Assembly: GCF_905171775.1 (NCBI RefSeq)
Contig: NC_053492.1
Span: 186,066,278 to 186,130,277, forward strand
DNA length: 64,000 nucleotides
Origin: Rana temporaria
Taxonomy: Eukaryota; Chordata; Amphibia; Anura; Ranidae
Direction: 5' to 3'
Shown here: in pieces, positions 29,661-41,941 of the stretch
Numbering within the stretch: the first letter of the stretch is position 1
Layout of the letters: the number at the start of each line of letters is the position of its first letter
Translations under genes and position numbers: made by a program
The notes under the pieces: generated by a model
What the model was told of the DNA's origin: nothing
Seen by the model: only the letters and a program-made list of their open reading frames with translations
Databases searched by the model: none

Positions 29661-31123
29661 ACTATTTAGGGATTCAAAACTTATAGAACTGAACTTTCAT
29701 ATTTTCTCCAGAATAAATGTTTTAAAGTATCCCCAATTATTTCCCAAAAATTCACAATATAGGCTTTAGGTATGTGTTTTGTAGAAACTGGCTGGTTTTA
29801 GGACAGTAGGCAATCACTTGAATAGATAGCAAATAGAAAGAGCTTTGCTGTGTGGCCCCTTTTGGAGTTGTGGTCTTCAGCCTTTGCCTGCAGCATATTA
29901 GCCATGGTAAATTACCAGCCATTTGGATAACACATGTACATTATAAGGAAATATATAATACAGAGCTCAGTGAAAGCAGACTTCAGTGAGACAGGTTGGC
30001 AGCAAAAAGAATGCATGGTCTTCATTCTCTTGGTTCCTCACTTCTGCATCTCCCTCCAACAACATTCTCCTGCTGCATCTTCCATAACATATGTGGCCTC
30101 TAGTGACAAAGGTGGAAAGTCTCAGAAGGGGTTTCAGGGGTTAAAGATTAGTCATATCAAGCAGACAAGAGAGTCTTAGGACCACAAAAAGGAAGCTCAA
30201 ATGAAGGCTTGCATCTCTGCAGAATTCTCTGATGGTGACAGCGTAGTCAGCTGTGGAGCTTTTTCCACTATAATGAGCTGTGGGTAAAATGAATCACTGC
30301 TATCTCTAGGCCCAGTAGTATTTTTTTTAATGAGCCTATCTACTGCAGGAGCATAAGAAGAATAAAGGAAAGCCATGCAACAGCCACCATTATTTTGCAC
30401 AGAAGGTCATCCATGCCCTCCAAAAGCCTGTGGAATGCCATGAAGCAGCTTAAGGCAGAGGAGGATTGTTGGTGTGCTGATGGTGAGAATGAGGAGGATT
30501 GGGCTGTTGGCATCGAGGAGTGTTTGGTGGTGAGGAAGTGGAGATGTTTTGAGGTGTAGGCATAAGGAAACTAGGGGGTGGCTTCAATGAAGCGTTTCAC
30601 CCCTCATGCAATCTACTGCCACCATTCCAGAGCAAACCCAAAATGAATTTCCTAATGATGACCAGATCTGCACTGGAGGCATAGCTGAAGGGGGGAAACC
30701 TATGGCCATAGGATGCCAGCTCTTTAACACCACACAACTCTAGCGAGAGGGAGAGGCTCAGTACACAGTGGTGGTAGTTTTATTTTTAACAATTTACATT
30801 TGGATTATTTATTTTGTGCTAGGTCTATCCACAATGCAGGGGGAAGGGCAGGCAGCAGCAAATGGAGGTTCGTGACATCAGGTGTCAAATATCAATGGTT
30901 ATGTATGTGGCTGGTACAGTATATACAATTGTTTTGCACATTTTATTATTTACATATTTACAATTTTTTTATTTAAAATGTTGTTTTAGAGAAGGCCGCC
31001 AGCTCAGACATTGCCTTTATAGAGGTTATGGCTACAAGGAATCCTATCTTGTGAGAGAGAGGAATACTTTTAATAATAGGAAAATTTTCTGAACTGCAGG
31101 AAAGACCAGATTATGTTTTCTTA
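29661..31123. other. Gene-free by frame analysis; possible old hAT gene body
   Basis: No clear domain. Because hAT transposase motifs appear downstream of the 31132 insertion (32754-33530), part of this stretch may be the older 5' portion of the same gene, but no BED finger or catalytic motif could be read. Confidence 0.35.
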
Positions 31124-31869
31124 ATCAAGAATAGGGATGAGCTTCGTTTTCGAGTCGAACTCATGTTCGATTGTTCGTCGAATTACGAACGTTTTGGGCC
31201 GTTCGCGCCTAATTCGAGTGGCGTGTCTCGGCCCATAATTCACTGCAGCATCGCAGTGCATTGCTGGCTGATGATTGGCCAAGCATGCACTATGACCCGC
31301 ATGCTTGGCCAATCACAGCGCGCAAAAAATGGTGAGCCATAATTGGCCAAAGCCAGGGTGGCTTTGGCCAATTATGGCTCAGGGGGTTTAGTACATGCCC
31401 TACACTTCATAAGGCTGCCTGGAAGTCAGCCTTATGTAGTGTGTTGGTGGTTTACAGAGAGAGAGAGAGAGTGTAATGTTTTGGAGTTAGGTAGAGCAGG
31501 CAGGCAGGCAGGCTAGTCAGTTAGAGTTACAATGTGTAGAGGATATATATGCATCCCAGGTGTTGTATATATATTTATACACTGTATTGAGTTTAGATAG
31601 ATCCGGTCTTCCTAATATACTGTCAGGCAGGCAGTTGATTGTGCTAGCTGCAGTATTTTCACATGGTGTACTGTCTGTGTCCTCTGTACAGTGTGCACCT
31701 AAAGCTACGTCAATAGATTTGCTGGTGTTTCTCATCTTAATTCCTAAAGACAGTAGAGCTGCACGATTCTGGCAAAAATGAGAATCACGATTCTTTTGCT
31801 TAGAATGAAGATCACGATTCTCAAAAAAATGCATGGTGCTTTTGTTGGCATGCATTTTTATTTTTGTGG

Positions 31870-31950
<81 letters not shown>

Positions 31951-32688
31951 TGTAAATAAAAAAAATCACAAAAATAAAAATGCATGCTAACAAAAGCACC
32001 ATGCATTTTGGTGCAGCGGCATTAAAAAAAAAAAAAAGGCCCATGCACTCTGGTGCTATTGAGGGGTGGCAGGCAGTTCATTCTCAAATTAATAGGCTGT
32101 TCTGCAGCAAGGCACATACTCTGATGCATCGTTGAACCTTTAAAACACAGTCAGGAGGCCGAGGGGCATCCAAAACCACAGCAATGATAGCTGATAATAG
32201 CATTGCTGTTTTGTACAACATCACTACAGTACTACCCTACCTCACTGCGCACTCACTGCTCTGTTTTCCAAAATGCTTAAAAAATAGATTTGCTATTTTT
32301 CTCAATGATTTTCATCCATATTGCAGGGACCAGACATTACATTAAAGCCGCAAGCAGTTTTAAATTACTTTTTTCTTATAGTAACACCCAGCAGGTACGA
32401 TATTTAAAGGAATTTTTCAATTTTTTAAAATCACTGCTCCTGAAAAATTAACTGTTTTAAAAAAAAAAAATTCCATTGATACATGTTCCCTGGGGCACGA
32501 CCCGGGTTCTCAAACCCGTTTTACGACAATAACTTGCATATTAGCCTTTAAAATGAGCACTTTTGAATTTGAACGTTCGAGTCCCATAGACTTCAATGGG
32601 GTTCTAAAAGTTCACCCGAACGTTCGGTTTGTTTGAAGGTTCTGGTGCAAACCGAACGGGGGGTTTTCGGCTCATCCCTAATCAAGAA
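31124..32688 (+). mobile_element. hAT element with 8-bp TSD, complete
   Basis: Starts TAGGGATGAGC at 31132 and ends GGCTCATCCCTA at 32680. It is flanked by ATCAAGAA at 31124-31131 and 32681-32688. Inside are inverted blocks (GGCCAAAGCCAGGGTGG with CCACCCTGGC-like arms around 31335-31375), a nested segment beginning GAGCTGCACGATTCTGG near 31758, and a TA microsatellite. No transposase frame. Fragments of the family occur at 11238-12275, 57130-58036 and 59146-59428. Confidence 0.93.
31823..32010. repeat. Hairpin capped by a (TA)n microsatellite
   Basis: The arm 31823-31870 (GCATGGTGCTTTTGTTGGCA core) pairs with 31964-32010. Between them is a (TA)37-like run at 31874-31947, itself self-complementary. 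Confidence 0.93.
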
Positions 32689-32753
32689 GTGAAAAGCCAA
32701 TGGACTGGGAGGAATGCAACGCCATCATCGGCTGCCTGATAACCGCCTCATGT

Positions 32754-33530
32754 GTGGTTCTCCCATGCACTGGAGCTCAACATTGGCCATGTTGCAGAGG
32801 CTGCTCCCTCTTCCCCCACACCTTCCTTCCTCTACTTCTCCTCCCCTCCCTCTTTTTCACCTCTTCCTTCTCGTCGCATTTAAAAAAATGAAGCACGCAA
32901 TCCAATGCCCCTAGACTGCCGATTCTTTTCCAGAGTGAAACCTTGAAACTCAAGGCAGCACTTGTCAACACTGGCTCCAGTAACAACCTTCTCATGCCAG
33001 GATTTTGATGGAGCAGAAAAAAAAAATTGCCCCAAATCCCGCAAATTCCTATCACCTGTATGCCAGCTTTGCACTTCAACTGCTAGTGACAACAGTCCCC
33101 TAGATCGTGGCCTGGGTATTTCCCACATTAACACTTGATCACCTGAATTAATAATTTTATGTATTAATTGGCAACTCTTATTTCCAATTTTTTTTCATAC
33201 TTTTATGTGTTTTATTTATATTTTACTCCTATTTATTTTTTCCATGTAAGGCCACTACTGCCCTGGTCCAGCAAATACGAGGCAGGGATGGAAAGGCTGT
33301 AACTTATACACTTACAAGCATTCATTCCCATAGACTACTGGATCTCCAGGATGAAGCACTGGCTGGAGGTGGCCCAGTATGAGCTTAAGGTACTATACTG
33401 TCCTGCTGCCCATGTCATGTCAGAGAGGGCCTTTAGTGCAGCGGGGGGGATTTGTGACTGAGAAGCTGGATTTTAATTAAATTGACCAGATCTGGATTAC
33501 AGAAGACTATGAAACACTCATTGCAATTGT
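32754..33530 (+). pseudogene. hAT-superfamily transposase remnant
   Basis: 32775-32815 gives MHWSSTLAMLQRL, matching the TRWNSTxxMLxRL block of hAT transposases. 33405-33460 gives AHVMSERAFSAAGGIC, the signature of the C-terminal hAT dimerisation domain (usually SERxFSxAG). The order and about 600-base spacing fit one decayed gene. Stops and frame changes are frequent. The hAT element at 31132-32680 is inserted directly upstream. A domesticated ZBED-type host gene is possible in principle but unlikely given the decay. Confidence 0.62.
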
Positions 33531-35837
33531 TACTGGTAAAAGTAATACATTTCTTTTATATTCTGTATGTTAAATTAAAAAAGACCAAACACCTTTTGGG
33601 TATATGGGGAAATAGTAGAGGCTGCATCCGGGGTGAAGAATTTCATTGTTTTGGGTGCACGGTCGTTTTACATCTTTAATTTAAAGGGATGAAGTAAGGT
33701 GCTGTTAAAAACTACAACTTCTTTAACTTCTTTAACAGAATGTCAGCAACAATTGCCTGATGCTCTCTAATCACCCCAAGCTGAAGGCTATAATCTAAAC
33801 AAAAAAAGCTAAAATACAAATAAAACAATATAAAATACACTAATTAATAAAAAGACAGCAGCAAATATGTTGGCAAATATCTTTCATGAAAATAACATCT
33901 GGTGACACTCATATAAAGATCCTTGTTTGAACATATTGTGTTATGTGGTGACAAAGCGCGGTGCTATCACCCACAATCTCCTGTCTGTAACTCACCCTGT
34001 CACATGGTCTCCCAGGAGACTATATGCTTCTCAACGTTGCGTTGGCTTATTTCTATTTTGTCACCATTTAAAGCAGACCTTCCATGAAAGCAAAGGTAAT
34101 TCCATTTTCAGTAAAGGTCTACTTGAAAAAAAAAAAAAAAAAGAATGCCTGTGAGAAAACAATTGCAGCCATAAGCAATTAGGAAATATTCCCTGCACAT
34201 GCAGCCTACGATCACTGAAGTACAAGTGTACATATGAACAGGGACAGACTACAAAGAGGCTGCAGGACATCAGCACAATTAAGATGTAACAAGGGATGAA
34301 AAAAAGTTTTAAAACACTTCCTTTCCCCACCTGAAAATGTTCCATGATGCACAGTATCGTCCTCCCTACAGGACATTCCGTAAGTGTCTGTCTACCTTAA
34401 CAGACATGCCAGTGCCTACAAGCTCAAAGCAAATCTCTCCCTATGTACTCTATCAGCAGAACTCCCTATCATGGCTAAAACACATGGTCAATATGGATGC
34501 TGTGACCTCCCACTTTTATAGTGGCTTATTATAAAGCCCCCTTATTGACCCAGCCAGCTGACCTAAGTTCAAAGACCAGACATTGCATTATGGTTACAAA
34601 GAATTCAGTCTGAATTGCTGCATTAATTTGACTGATCCACTATTCTCCAACAATGCAAACCCATAGTAGCAGTAAACTTAACCTTAAGCCTAGCTAAGAC
34701 CCATAAATTAAAGCCATATGGTTTAATCTATCTATATCAAGTAATGTAGGTGTTTTTATTTCCTATCAGACACACAATAATAATTGTCTTAGGCCAACAG
34801 GCAGTAACTACTCACAAGGCTAATTTGGAAAAACGTTATTCTTACATGTAAATAGGCATACGTAGTTGTGCTCATTAACAATTGTCTCTTGTGATTCCAG
34901 CTGATATACATTATATTATTAGTATGTGTCAGATTTTATCTTCACATTATAAATGAGTGTGAGCATTGGATGACTGTAGACATGACATAAACTTTGGTGT
35001 CTAAATGCTCATTTTCTTTTCCCCAGCTATCACTTCTGGGGAGTTAACCAAGGCCATAAGAAGATGAAATTCAGTAGTGTTGATTATAAAACAAAGGTCC
35101 CTTTAGGAGAAGTACTTGGCCACACAAACATCCCACGATCAGGCAAATGAAGAGCCAAAATTATCAGCAAAGTTTGTGTAGCATGATTGTCTAGAAGTTT
35201 TTGGCAAAATGACAAATAAACTGAGAGCAGATGCTTGTGTGTAAATCTTTTGGGAAATCTTAAGAACAAGCTGAAATGATGTCCAAAAACTGTTGAAATG
35301 GTCTATATAGCTACTAAATAAACACTGCTGCCTTTACCGCAGAGGTGCAGAGAACTTCCTCTTCAACTTCAGGAGTCTGCTGCTTACAGAGTGTATTATT
35401 GTAATCCTGGGGAGGGCAAAATGAATTTATTCATTCCTCTACAAAACCTATTTATATACTGGATAGATGGTCATAGAGCCATAGGCCTTTATTTTAGAAG
35501 AACTCACTAATGTGATTATTATTTCAATAAATCCCTAACACACTTCTAATTATTTTCTTGTTGTCCATTAAACAATTTTATTTTTCATAGCTTTTAAAAT
35601 GTGATGTGTATAGTAAATGGCAAAATGTAAGGAATAGGAATGACTGTACTGTTTTTTTAACAAGACAAAAACAAGAAAATACTGTTTGACATTAAAATTA
35701 CAAAAGGGATTATCATAAAGTGAATATGTTGCTAGACAAGTAATAAATGGGTTTTAAAACTCTAACAAACAATCACTGCCCCCCGAAGCTGCAGGTAATC
35801 TGGAGTATTTCCTTATCAAATATTCCAACAACAATGC
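33531..35837. other. Gene-free, AT-rich
   Basis: A poly-A run at 34123-34142 follows a short sequence with dyad character (CAGACCTTCCATGAAAGC and AGTAAAGGTCTACTTG). No recognisable coding content or terminal repeats elsewhere. Confidence 0.5.
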
Positions 35838-36123
35838 TTAAGGCCCCTTTCACAAGGGCTTTCTGATCAGGCTGGTCTGTCAGTTTTCCATGTGGACCTT
35901 AACAGAAGCTCCATGCAGGAGGATGCAGACAGATTTGTGTTTGTTTATACTCGCCTATTTCCGAGTCCATCTAGTTTCAGAAAAAAAAATTGTCAAAACA
36001 CTGCATCTTTTTTTTTTTTTTTTCATTTACACATGATGGTCAGAAGTAGCCTGATATAAAGAGACACAGAAGCCCATTTCCATCTGGCCACTAATAGAGC
36101 TATCATAGATCCGCCCATGTTCC
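35838..36123. mobile_element. TTAA-type MITE, left part
   Basis: TTAAGGCCCCTTTCACAAGG at 35838 matches the reverse of the right end of the 25106-25447 element. It is interrupted by the hAT at 36124; sequence after 36677 (CACCATTGTAAAAG onward) probably continues it to about 36790. The right terminus is not found. Confidence 0.55.
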
Positions 36124-36677
36124 CTGGACACCAGGGCTGGACTGGGACAAAAATTTGGCCCTGGACTTCATCCAGACCGGCCCACTTTGACAGATCTCTC
36201 CCATGGTGGCCGGACAAATCCTGCACCCCCCCCCCCGGCCACCCAAGCCCCCTCTCCCCCTTCACTAGCCACTAGCTGTTCTACTTTATTAGAGTAGAAC
36301 GGCTGGTACTGGTATTCTTATAGGCAGTACCAGTGGGGAAGCTAGACATTATTTCACCCGGGGCAAGGAATCAGTTCGGTGCTCCCCCTTATGGGACAAG
36401 ATTAGGCAAAAGTGAGAAACTCCCAGGCCATAGCTGTTGAGTCAGCTGTCTGTCCCCTCCCCCATGCTCCTCTGGTCCTCCCCCTGCTCCTCTGGTCCTC
36501 CCCCTGCTTCTCTGTTCCCCCCAGGTGAGTGCTGTGGGGAGGGAGAGGAGGTGAGTGCTGCGGGGAGGGAGAGACAGAGTAGCGGAGGGGGGCAGCGGTC
36601 CAAGCCGGCCCACTGAGCCATCAGCCCACCGGGAAACTCCCTGTAGTCCCAATGGCCAGTCCATCCCTGCTGGACAC
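36124..36677. mobile_element. Short hAT element with perfect 8-bp TSD
   Basis: CAGGGCTGGACTGGGACA at 36132 and GGCCAGTCCATCCCTG ending at 36669 are inverted termini, bounded by CTGGACAC at 36124-36131 and 36670-36677. It belongs to the same family as the 3-kb element at 15203-18205, without its minisatellite (538 bp). It contains short TCCTCCCCCTGC repeats. Confidence 0.93.
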
Positions 36678-37095
36678 AAGCTGAATGGACACCATTGTAA
36701 AAGAAAATGACATCTGTCCTGTTCTGCTCATGGATCCCTGCTGATTAGTGCAGACCCCACTCTGTACAAAAGAACCCTAACTTGAAGTCAGTTCTGAACA
36801 TCTCACCTGCTGTATAAGGCTGGCAGGCAAGACCCTACTACAAGTGGAAGCAAGGAAAGATGAGCTACAATTATGATGTCTCTGTTGTGAGCATTGAGGA
36901 TGAATTGCTTTGCAGATTGTGAAGCTACAGATCTCAGAAGTGCACATTCACTCTATAAACGCCATTTGGAAGAGGGATACAAAGGCAAGAGGAGCAAAGT
37001 TGACCGCGTTCGTTTCATCTCCTTCACACATCAAAGTATATCTTTTATGGTTTGGAAAATACTGGGATATTTGCTATTATGGACACCTTAGAGAG

Positions 37096-37440
37096 CAGTG
37101 GTCCTCAAACTATGGCCCATGGACTGAATCCAGCCCACCAGAGTGATTTACCTGGCCCGTGGAGTGCCCCATTAACATTGCAGCAATCCCCCTCCCCTCT
37201 GCTACCTTTATCACACAAGACTAGAAACATGACAGGTCCAGACAAAGGGCAGGTCCTTTTGAGTTAAGAAGTGGGTGATCGGTAACTAGGCAGCGGGCGG
37301 TCCCAGCAATCAATCACATGCCTTTCACTTACAAAGTACCGCCCTTTGTCCGGACCTGCCATGCTTTGTGTGTTGTGTAATTAAGATAGCAGAGGGAAGG
37401 GGGATTTCTGTGATGTTAGAGAAGGTGCGGCAGTCTACTA
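37096..37440 (+). mobile_element. hAT-like terminus and body fragment
   Basis: CAGTGGTCCTCAAACTATGGCCC at 37096 (given here as the first 23 bases in two pieces: CAGTGGTCCTCAAAC and TATGGCCC) is a typical hAT/Charlie-style end. A dyad GTCCAGACAAAGGGC with CCCTTTGTCCGGAC (37227-37360) follows. The opposite terminus is not seen. Confidence 0.6.
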
Positions 37441-37770
37441 TCGATGATGGGAGTCTGTTGTGGGGGATTTGTGATGGGGGGGGGGAATATTTTATGGGAT
37501 AGTCTGTGATTGGGGGATCTGTTGTGGGGGTCTGTGATGGGGGAGTCTGTGATGAGGGGAGTCTGTGAATGGGCGAGTCTGTGATGGGTGAGTCTGTGAT
37601 GGAGAGGAGTTTGCGTTGGGGGGCTTTGTGATGGGGGGACCTAATATTGGGGCTTTTTGATGGGGGAATCTGTGATGGAGAGGAGTCTGTGGAGGTGTCT
37701 GGGGAGGGGGTTCTGTGATGATGGGGGGATCTGTGATGGGGAGGAGAAAGGGTAATGTGATGAGGGGAGT
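37440..37770. repeat. G-rich degenerate tandem repeat
   Basis: Variants of GGGGGAGTCTGTGATG, unit about 14-17 bp, around 20 copies, irregular. It directly follows the hAT-like fragment and may be part of it. Confidence 0.9.
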
Positions 37771-38331
37771 TTGTGAAATACTAAAAAAAAGTTTATGTTG
37801 ATTAAAATTGTTCTATATTTTAAATATTGAATTGTTTTTTCCTGTTTTTTTTGCATTATTAGAACTACTTGCAGGATTTAAAAAATAAGCAAGGAAATGT
37901 ACTGTTCAGCCTGTGAGTTTTACATGCAAACTGTTACCAAGGTGGGGCTGATGCTGGTTTGAGTTGTATTTGAGTATTACTGGGAAAAATAATACAACGG
38001 TTTGAGGCATATAAAGCAATTTATCAATATTTTAGCCTGTAAAACGTGCTCTACCAAGTGACATCATAAATATAATTTGTATCAACCTCAGTTGCTCTGC
38101 TTCCATTAGAAATTCTGGTAGACTTGTTTTACCCCAGTAAACTCCCAAGACTAATATCTGACTGCCCATCAGCACCAAATTTATAAATTCCAAAAAAAAA
38201 GGCTGGTTGCCAAAGTTGTACTGAGCAGTACTGTAGCTTAGGTAGCTAGGTAGGGATTGAGGGTAAAGCACAAAAAGATCTAGTGATGTCTACTATCTAG
38301 AACGAAATACATTGTCAGTCAAGAAAACGAT
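37771..38331. other. Gene-free AT-rich sequence
   Basis: Nothing recognised. Confidence 0.5.
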
Positions 38332-39064
38332 GGGCTAGATTCAGTAAGAATCGCCTATCTTTTGGTGGGCTTAGCGTATCTCATATACGCTTTGCCGCCG
38401 TAACTTTGAGAGGCGAGTCCCGTATTCTGAAAGAACTTGCGCCCAAAGTTACGGCGGTGTAGCGTATATGGGGCGGCGTAAGCCCGCCTAATTCAAAATA
38501 GGCTGGTAGGGGGCGTGTTGTATGCTAATTAATCGTGACCCAACGTAAGTGACGCTTTTAACGAACGGCGCATGCGCCATCCGTGAAAGTATCCCAGTGC
38601 ACATGCTCGAAATCACGCCGCAAATAGTTAATGCTTTCGACGTGAACGTAACTTACGCACAGCCCTATTCGCGTATGACTTACGCAAACGACATAAACGA
38701 CGCAAAATTCGACGCTGTCCCGACGTCCATACTTAACATTGGCTACGCCTCATATAGCAGGGGTAACTTTACGCCGGAAAAAGCCTTACGTAAACGACGT
38801 AAAACAATGCGCCGGGTGCACGTACGTTTCTGAATCGGCGTATCTAGCTCATTTGCATATTCTACGCGGAAATCAATGGAAGCGCCACCTAGCGGCCAGC
38901 GTAAATATGCACCCTAAGATACGACGGCGTAGGAGACTTACGCCGCTCATATCTAGGCAACATTGAGGCATATCTGATTCTATGAGAGATGCGACGGCCC
39001 GCATTCTGAGTTACAACGGCGTATCTGGAGATACGCCAACGTAACTCCTTTATGAATCTAGCCC
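38332..39064. mobile_element. PIF/Harbinger-type MITE
   Basis: The termini GGGCTAGATTCA and TGAATCTAGCCC are perfect 12-bp inverted repeats. The interior is rich in ACGTAA/TTACGT and shares AACGTAACTTACGCACAGCC and TACTTAACATTGGCTACGCC-like blocks with the copies at 47091, 51046 and 60416. Flanks GAT and TAT differ at one base, so the 3-bp TSD is not perfect. Open frames here are shadows. Confidence 0.85.
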
Positions 39065-40960
39065 TATGAGTATGGTTGAAGGAGTGTTGCCATTTCTTTT
39101 TCTCTGTGAGCCTTGGAATAGAGACACAGTTTAGGAGTATAATATAGTGCCACAATCAGCTGACATACAGTCAGAATACATACGTTATATGCCCACACAC
39201 CCTTATTCTACTCATCTATATATACTTTCTTAGTGTACACTTTCAGTGTTTACAATTTGTACTATATATTCTTCCTGGTATCTCTTAATTGTTAAGGGAG
39301 CAAATACATTTCAACCATTATGTCTTGGCAGCTTGTAGATCAATATAGTAATATTGGAATGTGTGCCCCTTATTCTCTGGCAACTAGTTTAATTTAATGT
39401 GATGTCTTAAAATGCATATATGTGCCTCTTAATATAATATTTATGCTCCAATATTTTAATATAATAATAATATACTGCATGCTCTCTTTTAAAAAAAATA
39501 ATAAATGGAAATTGCCCTGGTGTCTAGTGACAAGTTGCCATCTAATTTTTCAGTTCTACTCAGACCTAAGCTTCCGTAGCCTACCTGCTGACCCTTTATG
39601 GATTCTTGTTATAAAGGAAGCTACAAGTTCCCTGTTGATAGGAGACTAAGGTGTTATGACAGGGAAATTAATTATTGGGGGTGCATGGTCAAGGTGAGCA
39701 ACATTGTATCCCATGATCCATTTCTCTACCACAGCCATTAGAAACACCCTGAATGGGCAAACTAATAGATTCCCTTTAAGGTTTTTAGAGTTAAAGGGAT
39801 CAGATGACTTCAGTTTTTAAGCTTTCTACATACAGTACTAACTTTCGTTTACTTCCAGACAAATTCTGGTATTTAAAGCTGGTTTTCCACTAGACTCATA
39901 AAGTTTGTGGTTGGTAGCTGTAACTTTCTCTCAGTATTTTTGTGCATAAATTGGGCATAAGTGCAGTTTGCGTTTTTTTTTTTTTTTTTTAACCATACTA
40001 CACTTTCTAGGAAACCATGACCAGGAAGATATTATTTATGCAGATCGTTTACTGGTTTACTTTATTTGGAATCAAATTCATCTGTCCCTCTATCCTTCTC
40101 AGTTTTCCTTTCTTTTTGTTCTGATGAACAAAAATACAAATGACACTATTTAATTATTAAAAGTATTCATTGTACTAAACCTTTCAACCAACCTTTAAAT
40201 TGTATTATTTATAAAAGAAAACTGGCAGTATAAAGATATAGTAGTGGTGAGAAAAAAAACTTGTTCAACCAGTCATTTTTTATGTATTATTTCTTAATGG
40301 TCCATATAAATGGGGGAGTGGCAAAGATGTATCACTTGACTACATACTTTGTACTACAATAAGTCCTTTATTTCTATCTCAATAAATTGGGAGCTACAGT
40401 ATATACAAATTTTTATTGTTAGGTTAAGTAATTCAACAATGGATACCGTATCGATAATCTGAACATCTTTTGGAGTAGCTCATCTTAAAAAGGATTGTTC
40501 TTCATTTGACCTTGTACAGGACATTTTTGTTCTGTATGTTCCCCACATCTGTGACATGTTTTTTTGAGAATTATTTATTTATTTGGTTTGTCTGAACCTA
40601 CTTGTGCCTGTCTTTGAGCAAAGTTAATTTACTTGGTGCAATTCAGCCATACGTTCCAATTGTACCCGTGCAGCATCTGGGGTCAATGCAATATCTTAAA
40701 AGTCCTTAGGGTAGGATCTGCCCATTTCCTCATCCAAGCCTCTTGTATTTTTAAGGATTTGTTCCAAATAATATTTTGTCACAAATCATTCAATAAGTAT
40801 TAGTCAAATGACAGTTTCCAACCAAAACATCCAAGTCTTTCATAAACTTTTCAATTGGAATAAAGAATTATTACAAAATTGGGTTAACATCTGGGGTCAT
40901 ATCATTACCATATTCTTATCAGTTACCAAGTGGTGGTGCTGTGCTACTGTCCCTAAGCTA
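39065..40960. other. Gene-free AT-rich sequence
   Basis: T-run at 39974-39990. Otherwise no repeats, domains or termini recognised. Confidence 0.5.
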
Positions 40961-40964
40961 CAAT

Positions 40965-41530
40965 GTTAGGTTAGGGGTTGTGTTGGCTATGCAAACCCAC
41001 TTGGTGTAATGGTAACCTGGAAGGTTAGTATCGGTGGGAACTGAACCCAGACTGTTCAACGTAACTGAGGGCTGGCATTAGGTTCCTCCCCGAGAAAGCT
41101 GGAAGGGTTGCCTCCTGATGGAGATGGAGAGGCACTGGGTCTGGCAGAAGGTCTGGTCTTCTCTGCTATTTGACTAAGAGCAAGTGTAGTCCCTGTGCCT
41201 ATCAGTCATGAGGGCCTTTTGGCTTAGTGTGCCCTCTCTCATGGGGTCTCCCTGCGGGGCAGCACCACCTAGTACTTGGGTAGGTCTGTTTTGACCTCCC
41301 AGAGAACAGGGTCCATCTGATTTCGGGCAGATGGACTGTGTGAAGTACCCCAGTCCCTGTCTGGAGCCCAATACCCTGGGGGATCAGGGCAAGGATCCCT
41401 TCTCTTTCAAGGAGGATCATGTGTACACCCTGTGCACGTTTTGTGTTTCACTTTTTTGGTGTGCACTTTTTTGTGCACCAGGTGGAGTCCAAGTGTGTTC
41501 ACACGCCACGGGCTTAGAAAAAAAAAAATG
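40965..41530 (+). repeat. Candidate retroposon with A-tail containing U2-like sequence
   Basis: This GC-richer block stands out from AT-rich surroundings and ends in GGGCTTAG plus an 11-A run. Internal dyads (GGGTCCATCTGATTTCGGGCAGATGGACTG parts at 41309-41338) are present. Boundaries are uncertain and no flanking duplication was found. Confidence 0.4.
41157..41232 (+). ncRNA. U2 snRNA-derived segment (retropseudogene or SINE head)
   Basis: 41157-41205 aligns without gaps to the 5' region of U2 snRNA, starting at its CUUCUC: 40 of 49 bases agree, including an unbroken CAAGTGTAGT. This is the part that contains the branch-point recognition sequence region of U2. Directly after, 41213-41224 (GGCCTTTTGGCT) matches the U2 5' stem-loop a second time for 12 bases. 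The rest of U2 (Sm site, 3' hairpins) is not seen. An A-run ends a possible retroposon at 41519-41528. It is certainly not a working U2 gene. Confidence 0.6.
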
Positions 41531-41941
41531 AGCTTATACTTGGTGCAGTATCTAAATAAAGCAATGCAATATAAAGGTTATTTAACAATTATTAATTGCT
41601 TGATCTTTTAAATCTAGTTTTCCTAAATGCTAGATCCTGTAAATATGTGATATCCCAGATAGCCACCTGGCAATCTGTGTTTATTCAGATGTAAGGCACA
41701 GCAGCTTTGTTTATATAGATGTATTTACAATTTATCTTCCACTATTAACTGACTGTTTATTTGCAGTCCGGAATATTTCCTTTAGGAATATAAATGGAAA
41801 TTGAAAGATTTAACTGGGTATGGCAGGTTACAAAATAAAAATGTTTTTGGTCAAGTTTTAGTATGATTTTATGTGAAAGTGTACATTTCTAAACTGATGC
41901 TATATTTTTTCAATGTATTTGCATAACATCTTTAATTTAAA
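41531..41941. other. Gene-free AT-rich sequence
   Basis: Nothing recognised. Confidence 0.5.

Noticed and set aside
38549..38966. Open frames in Harbinger MITE interiors (also 47350-47589 and 60525-61059)
   Set aside because: They follow ACGTAA-type repeat composition, differ between copies, and carry no motif.
41157..41232. Functional U2 snRNA gene
   Set aside because: The Sm site and 3' stem-loops are absent and conserved bases are changed.
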